This document shows, in pieces, positions 14,201-27,090 of a DNA stretch of 64,000 nucleotides (position 1 is the first letter of the stretch; every line of letters begins with the position of its first letter). This DNA comes from Chaetorhynchus papuensis. Its lineage: Eukaryota > Chordata > Aves > Passeriformes > Rhipiduridae. A program made the translations under genes and the position numbers. The stretch spans positions 1 through 64,000 of the forward strand of contig VWYX01002185.1 of the NCBI GenBank assembly GCA_013396525.1, in the 5' to 3' direction. The notes below the pieces were generated by a model. The model did no database searches and had not been told where the DNA came from. It saw nothing but the letters and a program-made list of their open reading frames with translations.

Positions 14201-17200
14201 CTGAAGGGAGCACCCACATATCTGGGTCATGCAAGCCTTTGGCAGGTGGCAGTGTCATTCTGCCAGATGTGAGATGGCACCTTCCCATTACAGTTTCTTG
14301 TACATGTGCAGACTCCTGGATCCTCAAATGTTCCTTCTGCCTGTTTGAAGTTTTGTTCACAGTATATATCCTCAGGAAATCAGATAATTGGACAAAAAGC
14401 AAGCTTAAAATTTAGGGAGATGATAGCAGCTGCAACATTTTTTCTTCTTGCATTCAGACCAAACTGCTGTGAAACTTTTACATTTATCTTATTTTCTGAA
14501 GGATGTTTCCTACTTATGACTTGCGGTTGTTCTGAGTTTATTCTCTTTTTAGTGCCATGCAGTGCCCTGACACAGCTACTTAAGCAGTTCAGTTTTTGTC
14601 TAGGGCACATCTTTCTTCTTCAGATGTTATATTAACAGCACCTCCTTTCTGTTCTTGAAGTTTTTTTCTCTGTAGCACTTTCCTGACTCTTGTGGAAATA
14701 GGAGAGTGATACAAGGACTTAACTGGTTTGTGGGTTCTCTCTGGCTGCCTGTAAGGGCTCAGACAAGCAGTGCCCAGATATGTGATGGGTCCCTGCTCAG
14801 CTGCTATTTAGAAAATACTCTTACATGAGAGTCTTTTTGCTGATAGGACTGTAAACCTTGCATTTCACAGTAGTATACTGGCATAAGATTTAAAAAAAAA
14901 AATTCTAAATGTCAAAGAATTGAGGTTTTTATCTTCCGTGTAAGGCAGTAGGGCAAGTAGTACACTGTGTTTCAGTTATCTACATGATAGCTGTATGAAA
15001 TAAGTTCTTTGCAGAATAGGAGAGTTTCTGGTTATAGATACGATACGGAGACTTGTTGATCTCTCCAAAAGATTTGAAAAGGAGACTGAATTACTGTTTG
15101 TTTGTCCCATCTCAATACCATCTTAATTGCATGTCTGAGATCTTCTGCTGATTCCTTTTCATGGGTGGAAATAGGGAGGAAAAATATCTTTATTTTGAGG
15201 CACCGCCTGCAGCTAAACATAGTGTGCTGGGAAGTTATATGGATACTTCTAATGATCCTCTGGGCTCTCTCACACTGTCTCTTCACATGGATTCAGATGT
15301 TCACCAGTTGGTGACTTTGAACACAAGAGTTTCCCTCAGGCCATATCAGCAGGAGCCATTGAAAACTTTTGTCTTCAGTAGTGCTAAATGTGGCCTACTT
15401 AGGATTACCATCATTTAACGAGCTCTGTAGTATTTCTGGGCCCTAGGATGTTGTTAGTACTGTTCAGCTTCCTGTGGCACATCAAGGTTGTATTTCATCT
15501 TTTAGTACCAAGCCTAAGTGCGTTCAGGAGTATTCTGAGGCTCAGGAAATCTTCTCAAATCTTGTAAAAGTAGACAGCCACTGAAAAATGTATTGGAAGC
15601 TGTGATCCAGGTAGGAGTGTTCCTTGCTGTGTGTACCTTGAGCTGACATGATGAAGGCACTGTGATAGAGTTGGAGTGCACTATAGAAATTTTTGTGGAG
15701 AGCTTGTGTGGCCCCAGTGATCACCGTATTGTTCTGCAAAAGCCAACCTTAAAGCTCTAAAGCTTGTTCAGACTCCAGATCAACCTCTGGAGCAGAAGCA
15801 GGTTCATTGCTGAGGAAAGACTGGGTATAATGTTCTAATGCCTTCCCTCTTTCCAGTCTTCAGCAAATGTCTTGAGGCACATGGGCTGCCACTTGGTTCA
15901 AAAACGACAAGCGTTTTGGAAGCCATTAAATGTGAAAGTCATACTTTGTTCTTGCAGCTGCTGATGGGTGGCTTGTGTGCACACAAAGCTATGTTGTGAA
16001 CTTGAGACAACTGAATGCTCTCAAGTTCCTTGTTTAATCCAGTATCAAATGAGTGCTGGTTGGGAAAGAGCCCAGGCTGTGTGAGACACTTCTTAGTGCC
16101 TTCTTGTTTTGCTGAGCCTTGATATTTGCTACAATAGAACCCCATAAAACGCAGGAAAGTCTCTCCAATCAGGCGGGTGTATTAGCAGGTTTCTTGCACT
16201 GATGGATTAGAGCCAGGCTGTGTTCAGTAAATGTGGCTAAATAATAAAAGGTGAGATTGTGTGCAGTGATCCCTGGTCTCCTTTCTCCAGCTGCCGCCTC
16301 CTGTCTGTTTGCTGGGAGCCTTTGCGCAGGCAGACGGCTCTGCTTGAGAGAACAGGCTATGCACTATTTTCTGACACAGCCAAAGGTGGCTGACACAAAG
16401 CCAAAGGAGAGCTTCTCTCTGAGGGACTGAAATGTCAACAAAGATGTTGTACTGCCTTGCAGAGCCCTGACTTGCTTTGTATAAAAACTGAGCAGATGTT
16501 GGTAGGTCAGGAGCTTTGCCATATACAGAGCACACCCTGGAGAGCAGGGCACAGCCTGCTCAGGTGACACAAGTGACACTGTCCTGGGTTCAGTGTGCCA
16601 GCACTCCCCCTGCATGTGGGGCTCCCCCCGAGCCATGTCTGGAGCTGTACCCTGGTTAAGGAAGTGGGACTCACGTAACCACGTTGTGCATCCGTGAGCC
16701 TGGTTTGTGTCCCACTCTCTGTGTACTCTAAACCTGCTGGTGAGTTGCGGTGGTGTTCCTCAGAAGGCACAAAGGCTCTGAAGTAATAAGTTCCTGTATA
16801 CCTTGTGAAAACAGGCAATTAGGTAGAGGGAAGGGACCCCAGTGGTGCTGGTGCAGGGGGGAAGGATATTGACTCACTCTTTATTAGACGTGAGTTTGGT
16901 CACAGAGAAACAACTTTGAGACATGAATCTGGAGGAATCCAAATGACTTAGTTTCTGCTGCTCATGAACAACCTATTTCCACTTGAAGACTCTGGCTTGA
17001 ATGTTTGAGGGGCTTGACTTCTGCCTACCACTGTGATCGCCTTCACTGGAGAGACTCAACAAGGGTGGCACTGCAGCAACTAAGATTGTCCTTGGAATAT
17101 GCCTTCTCTGTCCAAGTATTGATTTCCTCCTTTGCTTTTGAGAAATGGAAACAAACCCCTTGTTGCAAGAGAGGGCTACAGAAAGCTTTCAGAAGTTTAT

Positions 17201-19956
17201 AGCTTGATCCTCTAAGGCCTGTTCTCTTATTTTAGGATGAGATAAAAGATAGAGTATTAGGTGTGAGCAGCCTGGAAAAAGAAAAGGGCTTGCGTATTTA
17301 AGGCAGCCTGTGGTCTTGCTTCCTGCACCTCTTTTTGTTTTGTTCAGGCAAATGTTTCATGCTTGGAAAATTTGAGCTCTGGGGATCGGAGCAAACTGCA
17401 GATCCTTGCTGGCCTCAGCACCTTCTGCTGCTGATGAGCAGGCAGTTGTCAGCTCCTCAGTAGCTTGTTTTTGCTGCTGTGTGTTGAGGCAGGACAGCAA
17501 CTGAGAGGAGGGAAGAGGAAACTTTGCAGCATTGTGGTCCTATGTCCAAGGACTCGTGTGACAGATGACTGTGAATGAAACAGCCTAAGGTCTGCCAGCT
17601 CACAGCTGGGTGCTCAGTGTGGTTGTTGGTGACATGGCTGTGCTGTCGCAGCTTGTTTGGAGGTTGGTCACAGGGTCAATGACTTTTGACTGGTTTTTTT
17701 TCAGTCCCCACTGCTCATCCTTGTCCATGTATTATTAAGCCCACTTTGGCATGGCTGGTGGGAGCTTATTCCAAAGCCTGATGGAAGCAAGGTGTGGTTG
17801 TGGAGTGTGGCCATTGAGGAACTGGTTGTGTCAGCAGGTCTGCAGGTGGGCTTTGGACAGGATAGCAGGGGTTCGTATTTATAAAGTTTTCATAGGCCCC
17901 TTGAGTACAGTGATAGGCTTTGAAGCATGGTTTCCTCTGAGCTCTGCTTCCCCACAAAATCTTCAAGCACGATCCATCAAGGAGTGTGAAATACATTCAA
18001 AATCCCACTGCTGCCTTTTTCTCAGTCAGCAGGGTTGTGCTTTCTTCTCCGGTCTGGAGTTGTTTGCTGTTGAGAATAAGCAGTCTCTTTTCTTGTGATT
18101 CCTTACCTCTCTTTGGGACACGATGCCATCAAGAAAACCAGCTGTTCCAATCTGAGAGCTGCCTCTGCCTTCATGCTCCCTTGTCAATTGTGCTGAATCA
18201 ATGAAGTGCTGCAATACTGTAGAGAAAAGGGGGGTGTGAAGCGACAAAGAGGGAGATCACACAGGAAGAATATACAGAAGAGGATTCATATCCTGTCTCA
18301 TGGTTCACAGTGGCTGTGTTTGGAACTAGGTCTGCCATAATAACAGAAATTTCCTCATGAAAACTTGAATCCCAGGTCCAAATCTTTGCCTCACTAAGCT
18401 GTGGGATCTGAGAGTTCCCACATGGAGAAGAGAGCCAGCTAATCTGAGCATCTGGGGAGACCTGACAAGTCCTGACTATTCCTGCTGAGAAGGTGGTGGC
18501 TTTGATAAGTGTTATGGGAAAAAAATATTTAAAGGAGAGAAACAAGGGAGATAATTTCTGGATGCCAGCTGTAGCAGAAGGATAAGGTTCAAAATATTCT
18601 TCTTGAAAATCTTGCAAATTGCAGTTCTGACTCCCTTCAACTCTTGAACCACTGTCTCAAACCTTTGTCAGTACAGACTTTTTTCCTGTGAAGCTCGACT
18701 TCAATGGCATCCCTGTTCAGCCAAGAAAACTGCCGGGTTGTGCTTTGACTTTGGTTCCAGCTGTTCAGTGCAAAGAGCTATGAAAAGCTTTCCTTAAGGG
18801 ACAACATAAAGCAGGAATGTTGTGATGCTTGAAGGCTGAAGTAGGCATCTTCCCTTGAGAAGAGTCTTCCAAAGCACAGATGTCTGGTGCACTGTCATGT
18901 GGATAAAAGGTTATAAGGATTATGTGTTAATCTGTAGCTGTTAATCTTCCCAGCAGGTTTGGATCCAACTGGTGTTTGGACCCACCAGCCAGATATGCAA
19001 GAGTATTTCTTCAGTGGCTCTGAATGGCTCCACAAGCCTCTAGGCTGTAATTGTTCATCTGGGTCCTGCCTGCTCTTCCTTGTGATCCTTGGTTCTTGCT
19101 TTGCTCTCTCTGTTGGTGTTTTGCTCATCTATTTTGATTTGTGCTTACCATGGTACCTGGTCCATCCTGACAGCAGGATGGTAAGTTCACACCATACTGT
19201 GTGTTTCACCTCAGGCAAGCTTGTGTTCTTCCAGATAATTGCTTCAGAGTCAACAGTTGGAAGCGTTTCTTGATCTTGGCATGAATTTCTCAAGTACCAC
19301 TGAAGTTCTGACGAGCTTCTGGAAGTGCATGTTGTAGGGTTGTAAGAACTTGCCCTCCTGATTCCCGACTTGGCATTTCTTGCTTTAAAGTGTATGTCTA
19401 GGTATGCACTTGATTATGTGTTTGGGTTTTTTTCAATAGACCAACAGTATCTTTTTATGGTTTTTAAGCCTGTTTCCCTGAGGTTATTGCCTGGAATCCT
19501 TCTCTTAAGCTTAAAAACACTAGCAATTGCCAATCCTCTTGGGTCGGATGTGGAAGCATGAAGGTTGAGGAATCCCTGTTTTGTCTCACTGGCACCAGAA
19601 TCAAGTGCTGTATAGCACTGCCAAGTTATTTTCTCCATTGTATTTCTAGTTTGGTTGATGTTTTTTGTGGTGTGCTGAATTCCAGATTGTTGCAGTGCCA
19701 GGTTAGCACTGGGGTTGGTCCCCATGAGGTCAGGAAAGTACATAGTAAATGTTTGAGCTAGGAGCAAAGGTAAATTGTTCTAGAACTTTTCTGTGATGTT
19801 CTGTAATGAAAACTCAGACTGTGGGTATTTTACATATATTTTATGTGTGGCTCACTCATCTCCTCACCACTTAGCACAAGCAATTCTGGCCACGTGTAGG
19901 ATTTTTCTTGTAGTCTGAACAAGCGAGTTAGAGATATGTGATTGCCTGGGTTTGCT

Positions 19957-20125
19957 ACCTCCTCTTCCTCCTCCTCCTCCTTCCATCTCTTTTACTCAGC
20001 TCTTTCTAGTCTGGGCTCAGATTTTTCCTTTCCCCTCTGTCTTCATTTTTTCACCTGCTTCCTTCCAGTGTCTCTGCACCTTCTCCCTCCCTCCTCTCCT
20101 CTCTTCTGTCCCCTTCGTTTGCATT
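19957..20125 (+). repeat. Pyrimidine-rich (CT) tract
   Basis: About 170 bp strongly enriched in C and T on the plus strand. It opens with an imperfect (CTC/TCC) run near 19958-19982 and continues through CTCCCTCCCTCCTCTCC near 20085-20100. It lies in the intron. Such tracts can act as splice-silencer (PTB) binding sites in the RNA or form triplex DNA, but nothing here shows that it does either. Confidence 0.7.
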
Positions 20126-22117
20126 CCTTTCATTTCAAAACCTATATCGGAGCTGACACCAGGCTGCCGATTCCCTGCAGCACTGAACTGGCGGTTTGGA
20201 AAGAGGAGGCTGCAATTCCCTCAAGGGGCAAGGCAGAATTCAGTGTCTGTCTTATTTTTAAATATGCATCTGAACATGGCTGATCAGAGGAGCAAAAGAA
20301 ATCCTTGGGTTCTGAGTGCTGGAAGCTCGTAAGGATGTAGTGCAATCCTCTGCATCGCCCTGCTCCCCCTGCACTCCTCTCTGAACATGAAAGCTGCTTG
20401 GCACAGGGGAGTTTGACTGCAGGAAAGGTGGGTAAGAATCAGAGACCCCATGGAAGGAGGGGAGAAAGGTGTGGGTGCTTTTCAAGCCTCACACCTTCGT
20501 TTTCTGCTTCAAGTATTTTTTCATTCTGTCAGGTTTATACCCTCTTTTTAACCCTGAAGGATCCCAGAGTACATTACCCAGCTACACACCAGCTTTGCAG
20601 GATGCTGTTTACCTTGGGCAGCTAAAAGACTGATGACTGGTTATCATGCTGGTACAGTGAGGGGACAAGCTGGCATATTCCAGTTCTGTGTTCTTACCAC
20701 AACCAGTGCCATGGCAAGGTACCAGAGATGGATCTGCAGGTTTCCCAGTAGGAGTAGGAGCTCTGCTAAGGCAGGTTTTGTACCCAGCTGGTGAATTTCC
20801 TAAATGGTTTTGCTGTGCAGCTCTAGCTGCTGGCATCTGTTCAGGCAGCACAGTGACGTAGTCACCTAAAGGGCAAAAAAAGGCAGGTGCTTACTGGTCC
20901 AGCAGCTCCTGCCAGCAGATTAGGATCAGAAGTGAAGGAGAGCATATTGAATTTAAGCTGTAATCATAATTTCAGTTTAGACAAAGCGTATGTAGCTTGG
21001 CAGCATACCAGGGCCCTGACTCTTGTGAAAATGTGTCCCAGGGTCCTTCAGGACCTAGGAAGATCAAGACCTTTATAGAAAACCTTCTGTCAGCCGTGTT
21101 ACTTTCTGTGGCACAGGCTACTTCGGTTTGGCATAGGCACAACTACTCCTTTCTGCAACACGTTGGACACGTCTGATCCTTAAAGTGGTCAAACCTGGTG
21201 TAAGTAGCTAAAGGTTCAAGGTGATTGCAGCAAGTTGTATGGGGGAGGCTGCAGGCTCATCTTCATGGTTTTTTTAGTACCCTTGCCTAGTGAGCAGCCT
21301 AACCCATCAGAGGAGATACCTGACAGCATCAGGACTCAATACCAGATGATTATCAACTGAAGTGTGTTGACCATGCTCAGAGTAGAGTGAAGTAGGCTCT
21401 ACTCTGAAGAGAGGAGGCTGAGGAGGGTCTATCTTAGTCCTTCAGAAATGCTCTAATCGTCCTGGAAAAACAAATGCTTTTGATTGGAGGAAAAGTCTTC
21501 TTGCAGGAGGATCTCAGTGTTTGTGCTGCCTAATTTCTTTCTTTAGAAAGAAAAAAAAGTAAGAGTTAAGACTTTCCAGATGCAGACTGGTGAAATGACA
21601 CGTGTGAATGATAGAAGAGTTGACTGCTGGGGTGGATGGTTTTGGCCTTCTGTTCTGATTCTGCCTTTTTTTGCCAAAGGATCCATGTTTTTGGACTCTG
21701 ATGAAGTGTGTTCAGTTGCTGTCCTTTTAACAGTTTGCACGGTGTTTATGTGGAAGAGGTTGTGCATTTGAAGTGGGTGAGGAATGGAAACGAGCACTGG
21801 CAGTGTACAGCTGATGTCTTCTCTACAGTGCTGCATATTCAGTTGTCAATTTTTCTCTACTTGCTGAAAATTTTTGGTTTCTTGTTTTAAATAGCTAGTA
21901 GAGAGAGAGAATCCACTGCCTACAAGGATAGCTGGAGCCAAGTGGCAGATAAACCTTCCCTGGCTGTGTTCTTTCAGCTCCTTCCTGCCCTGGAGATGGC
22001 TCTGCTGGAGTTGTGGGACCCCTGGATATGTCTCTGTGTGTACCCGGTCCTGATGAGCAGCATTGTGTACACCATGGCTTACATGCTGCAATCCTGACTG
22101 GCATTATTCTTCCAGTC

Positions 22118-22167
22118 AGACCTTTCTTGAATAGTAAAGCTTTAGACCTTTCTTGAACAGTAAAGCT
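22118..22167. repeat. Two-copy 26-bp-period tandem repeat
   Basis: A 24-bp unit starting AGACCTTTCTTGAA occurs at 22118-22141 and again at 22144-22167. There is a single difference (ATAG against ACAG) and a two-base gap. This is a recent local duplication within the intron with no recognised function. Confidence 0.85.
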
Positions 22168-23889
22168 ACTCGTTACATACTGTCTTTTTCTCCTGAAAAA
22201 ACACATATCACCACATTCTTACCAGAGCAAGGTTATATGTATGGGGGAGCTCTAGATAACAGCAGTAAAACTACCTGAACTGGCTGCTCTGATTGCACCA
22301 TTTGCTGGAGTCATTGGGGCTGGGAGGACTCCTTGGGAAAGCAAACAAACTGCTACAACAATTCTGGCATGCCCCTGTGTGACCTTGCTTTTGCTACAGT
22401 GGGGAACAGTTTCTGAAAAAAACAGTAGAAAAAATCTGCCCAAAGTCACTTTCATGTGTAACTTAAAGTATTCAGGATTTTACCCTAGGTCCCTCAAGGT
22501 AAAAGGCTGCTGTGTTAACCCCAGCTCTTCATCTCTTGCCAAGTCTGGAAATCTGGGTTCTTAAGAGGAGCTGTTACTTGTATGACCTTCATGCGTGAAA
22601 CAGTTTCTCTTTTAAAATGTGTTTTCCCCTTTATCAGTTATTCATTGAAGAGTCTCTTTGCATCTGTAGAATTTTGAAGGGTAGCTATTATTTTACCATT
22701 TTAATTTTCCCAGCTGTTCAAATAATTGTTTTAACCTCTCAGTGCCTGGAAGTGCTTTTCACATCCTGATAGCTTTGCATTGTATTTCTTTGGTTTCATG
22801 GTTTAAATTACCAACAGTTTCCTCCCTATTCCACGTGGTTACTCTGTGACTTTCTTCTCTGTAGCTTTAAAGTCTGCACTGTTCTGAACACCATTGACAG
22901 CAAGGCACTTGTGAACTTTGACTCTGGGCTACTGGGCTCTCACACCTGTTTTGGGGTTTGGGCTTTTTGGTTGTTGTTCTCCCCTCACCTCCCCTGCCCC
23001 CCAAAGAAGAACTTCAGTACTTAAAGATCCCATTAAAACCAGAACAAACTGGTTATTCTGAAAGGTCTTGGCAGTGGCCTCTCTGGAGCTGCATTTCACT
23101 GTATGTAGGGAAGGGGCTCTGACAGAGACAACGAAGCCAGCACAGAATACATTGTCTTCATGCAGTTTTACAGGTAGTAAAGTCAAAGCATTTAATACGA
23201 CAGTGGTTTCTCTAGCCCTGACACAAGGCTGTGATGGCCAAGGACAAGGCAAAGCTTCCCCCTGGTGTGGCAGAGGAGGTGGCTGATGGAGCTGAGCACT
23301 CAGTCCCAGGGCAGTGTTCCCAGCCCAGGGTGATGCTTGAAGGAGGAGCGATGCATCTTCTGTCCCACCTGGGGCAAAACACCTCCATGTGGGAGTACCT
23401 CCAGAGCAGCAGTGTCTCATTTCATAGCTTCACTTTTCTTTTTGATATATATATACACTTATATTTATTTTTATTTTCAATGAGCATTGCTTTTCTTGAG
23501 TATGTCTTTAATGGCCTTTAATAGGGACAGAGGTGAAATTTGAAAATAAGTAATTACACTGTGATATTCTGGGCATATTGCTGTAGTTTCTCTTGCATGT
23601 TCTTCTCACGTGTTCTGAAAGTTGCAAAAGGTGATTTATAATTCATCAAACTAAGCGTAAAACATCTGACTGCAAAGCCTATCAATCTGATCCCATCTCT
23701 TTCCAGCCCTTTAATTAGGAAAGCCTTGCTGAAAAATGTACCCATCAGCTACTGAGAAATGGTGCATTCCTGGACCCTCAGTATAGATCTTGAGTTATCC
23801 AGGTGCCAAAATGCTGTCAGAACTGACAGATCTTAGAAAATACACCCACAGGCAGAACATTATCCATTATACTAGCACTGAGCAGTGGG

Positions 23890-24010
23890 CAGTAAGGAAA
23901 AATCAGCAGAGAATGTGTCTTTATCAACTTTAATTGGCTTTTCCCGTTGATAAAAACCAGCGTATCCGGCAAGGAAGAGAGCCTATCTAGCAGTTTGATT
24001 TTTCCATCCT
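23890..24010. promoter_or_regulatory. Possible intronic regulatory patch with GATA inverted repeat
   Basis: TTTATCAAC at 23920-23928 and GTTGATAAA at 23946-23954 form a perfect 9-bp inverted repeat separated by 17 bases. Each arm carries a TTATC/GATAA core, the GATA-factor motif. A homeodomain-like TTTAATTGG lies in the spacer. Enhancer function is inference from motif arrangement only. Confidence 0.25.
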
Positions 24011-26159
24011 AGAGCTGAAGGGTGCAGTCCATCTTTCACTGACGTGTGATGTGGACTTGTCTCAGCGCAGCTCCTGGCAGCGCAGTGGAATCCACAGCCC
24101 ACGGAGAAGGCTGCCAGTCTGTCCTCGGTGAGTGACCATGCTTAAACAAGCGTGAAGAATGAATTACTCTGGATAACTTGGATTTCAACTGTGCTCTAGT
24201 TGCTCAAAATTGACTTCAGACAGAGCCAAACTTAGTTAAACTTTTCTCTGGGTGCTGGCTGGTAACTGCTCCTGGAATACAGCTGGCTGGGCTGTGAAAT
24301 CAAGGATCTGGGCAATGGAAATGCTGATCGGGAAAGGAGACAACAGCCAAAGGAAGCGGGAACTTTGCCAGAGCTACGGGATATGCAGAGATTTGGGGGA
24401 CAGAACAAGCTTCTTCTGAGTTGTTTGGCACTGCAGGTTTACATGTAGCTTTACATCAAAGGCAAAGGAAACAGCAACTGTGTGGATTTCTCCTGGGAAG
24501 GCTGCTTTGACACCTTGTTGCAGCATCTTACATTTACTGAACTATGTAAAATGTTTCAGTTCTTCCTTGGTGCTTGTGTCTGTTGCCTTTAGATTTATGA
24601 CAGTTTTATTAAATAATCTAGTCAAGATCATTGCAACTCTATTATTATACTGGTGGTTTTTATCCTAATTGATTAATGAGAACTACTGATTCCTTTATTT
24701 GTGATGTATCGCTTCTCTTGCTAAATTCTACAGGTTTTCTGAGAGCGGCTTTATTTTAAGTTTCTATTCTGCTAAGTCAAGCTTCTCTATCTTATTTCCA
24801 TAAATACTGGAAAACAGAAGTATGTCCACTCACAAAAGGCAGTTTAGTAAGTGAACTTCTTTAGAAAAGTTTCTTTTCCACAGTCCCTGGTGGTCTTAAA
24901 AACAGCCTGTAAGACCATCACAGGTTCTCAGTCATATAAGTATCAGTTTAACCCTTGTGTTTAAGACTTTAAAAGAAAACAAATTGTAAAGGTTTGTTGT
25001 TAGGACAAATGAAGGAGCAGTCCTTTGCCCACAGCCTGCTCCACAGGGAGCCGTCCTGCCGTTGGCACAGATCACCCTGAGCCGCGATCGTTTGGAACGG
25101 ATCTGCTGAGCTGTGGCAGAACAAATCGGTGTTCTGGAAACTCTTGTCACCTCACTGAGTGGGCAGCAGTGAGAAGTGAGGGTGCAGCAGCAGGGCAGGG
25201 AATGTACCAGGGCTCTTTGCTCCAGCACGCCTCCGTGCACGCTCCAGCTGCAGCGTGGGCCACCCAGGCACGAGCAGCCTCTGCCCCTGTCAGGGTTGGT
25301 GCAGGGCCCAGCACAGTAGGTTCCCTGTCAGGATAAACTCTGGAGCCTGCCATGTACAAGCTGTAAGAATATGATGGACCTTATGGAAAAATAAGTGTGG
25401 ATTGTGTGTTTTTTAATTTTTTATTTCTGCTTATCATATGGCCGTGAGAGACACAGCAACTTCTTGTGTTTGGAAGGTTTCTTTAGAAATTAGAAAGAAG
25501 TGGGAGGAAGGGATAACAAAGTCTATTCTGTTCCTCTAATTCAATCTGCCTATTTACAAGCCCAACTCGTCAAGTATGTTGTCACTGTTCTTTGCAGCAA
25601 GAGGAAGACTGAAGCCTTAGAACACTTCTGGAGAATATCTACAAATCCATGTGAATAGCCTAAAACATCATAATTCGTGTGGTTTCCATGGATGCCAGCC
25701 ATGCTGCAGTTAGGGCAGTTCTGGTGTGTAGCTCCAAATGCCACAGCAATTTTACCAGGCTGCAGTATTCTTGCCTGCTGGCCCTAGACTCTGGTGGTGT
25801 TGCTGTCTGCTGTTAAATAGCTGTCTTGTGCCTGTGTGAAAGAAGGGATTCCTGCATGTGCAGCTTGAGGAGGTGGTAAAGAGTAGTAAGATTTATTATG
25901 TACTATAAAATAATAATTCCTTATGAAATGAAACTGCATAAAAAGATGAGGATTTTGACATCTTGTTTTGAGATGGTAAAATGCTTCTTTGGTGGCCTGG
26001 AGTTACTAAAGGTGTTGCTATCCTAGATTCTCAGTTTACCAGTGCACAGTGTAAGTGTGGACGGACAGTGCCTGGCTCTGGCTCTGTGTCAATCATTCCT
26101 TAAATGCCTGTTGGCACCTGACTGACCAGCTCCTCCTGTTTAAAGGCGAGGCTGCATGA

Positions 26160-26480
26160 TTCTTCTATTTTTCTAAACCATTTGCTCTCTTTAATTGAGC
26201 GCTGGGAGCCATTGTGTGCGTGGTGCTGCAGGATCCTTGTCGTGTAAGGGCATTGATAAATATGTATTGTGTTGTCAAGTGTTTGTAGCTACTCTGCAGG
26301 TAGTGGTGGAGGAGTGAGCTGCATACAGTTAAGAGTCCTTGTGTCTCCGGGGTCAGTGAAAACAAGATGGCACGGGGAATTGTGGGAAATGGAGCCAGGC
26401 TAGCTGCCTTCAGCATCACCTGCTAATAAACCAGCTATTTATAGATCAGCTGAGGCTTTGTCAACTAGATTGTTAAATTA
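26160..26480. promoter_or_regulatory. Possible intronic regulatory element (YY1/ZNF143-like motifs)
   Basis: This patch contains TTTAATTGAG near 26190. It also has AAGATGGC at 26364-26371, which matches the YY1 core. GGGAATTGTGGGAAAT at 26375-26390 partly matches the ZNF143 (Staf) site. AT-rich homeodomain-type sequences follow to 26480. The YY1 and ZNF143-type motifs are usually promoter-proximal, so this could be an alternative or lncRNA promoter. There is no CpG island here. Weak evidence. Confidence 0.25.
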
Positions 26481-27076
26481 GTATTTACATACTGGCCTCA
26501 TTGTCTTTCGCTGAAAATCTCATTTGCATTAGTGCTTGGACAGAAGTGCAGCTTCCTGTGCTCCAGATACACGAGTGTGTTCCGTCACAGTCTGTGGCTT
26601 GCAGGGCGTGTGTGAAACCATTTCTGATAGATTCTTGCCTTGCAAATAAATCCTCTTTTCCCTGTAGCATCGTTTTCCCATCTTTCTGTGCCTCTCATTT
26701 CTTGCAGAAAAGCTCACCTTTGTTCCCAAATGTCCGCAACTCATCATGAGGCTGATCTCGCTAGAGAGAGAGAGATGAGCAGCATTTCTGCATAGCAATT
26801 CCTAGTTAATCTCTGCCTCTCAGAGAGAGACTTGAATTGTTGATGGCTTGTGGGTAATTTAATAACTAGCAAACAAATAAGATGCGTAGATTGTAGCAAC
26901 TTAGCCCAGATGCAAAATCCCCACACCTATTTGCATCTGTTTGAAAGAATTCTGTTATAAAGGCTTGCTTTTTTACATTTTAGCACCAGTGAAACAGCAT
27001 CGAGAGGAGCTGCTGCTCAGTGAAGCCGTGTTGATCACAGCAGGCTCCACACCTGGCTAAGCAGTTTCAATCCCCC

Positions 27077-27090
27077 GTGTGTGTGTGTGT
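27077..27090. repeat. (GT)7 microsatellite
   Basis: Seven uninterrupted GT units, followed by CTGTGTG as an imperfect extension. A short intronic dinucleotide repeat. Confidence 0.85.
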
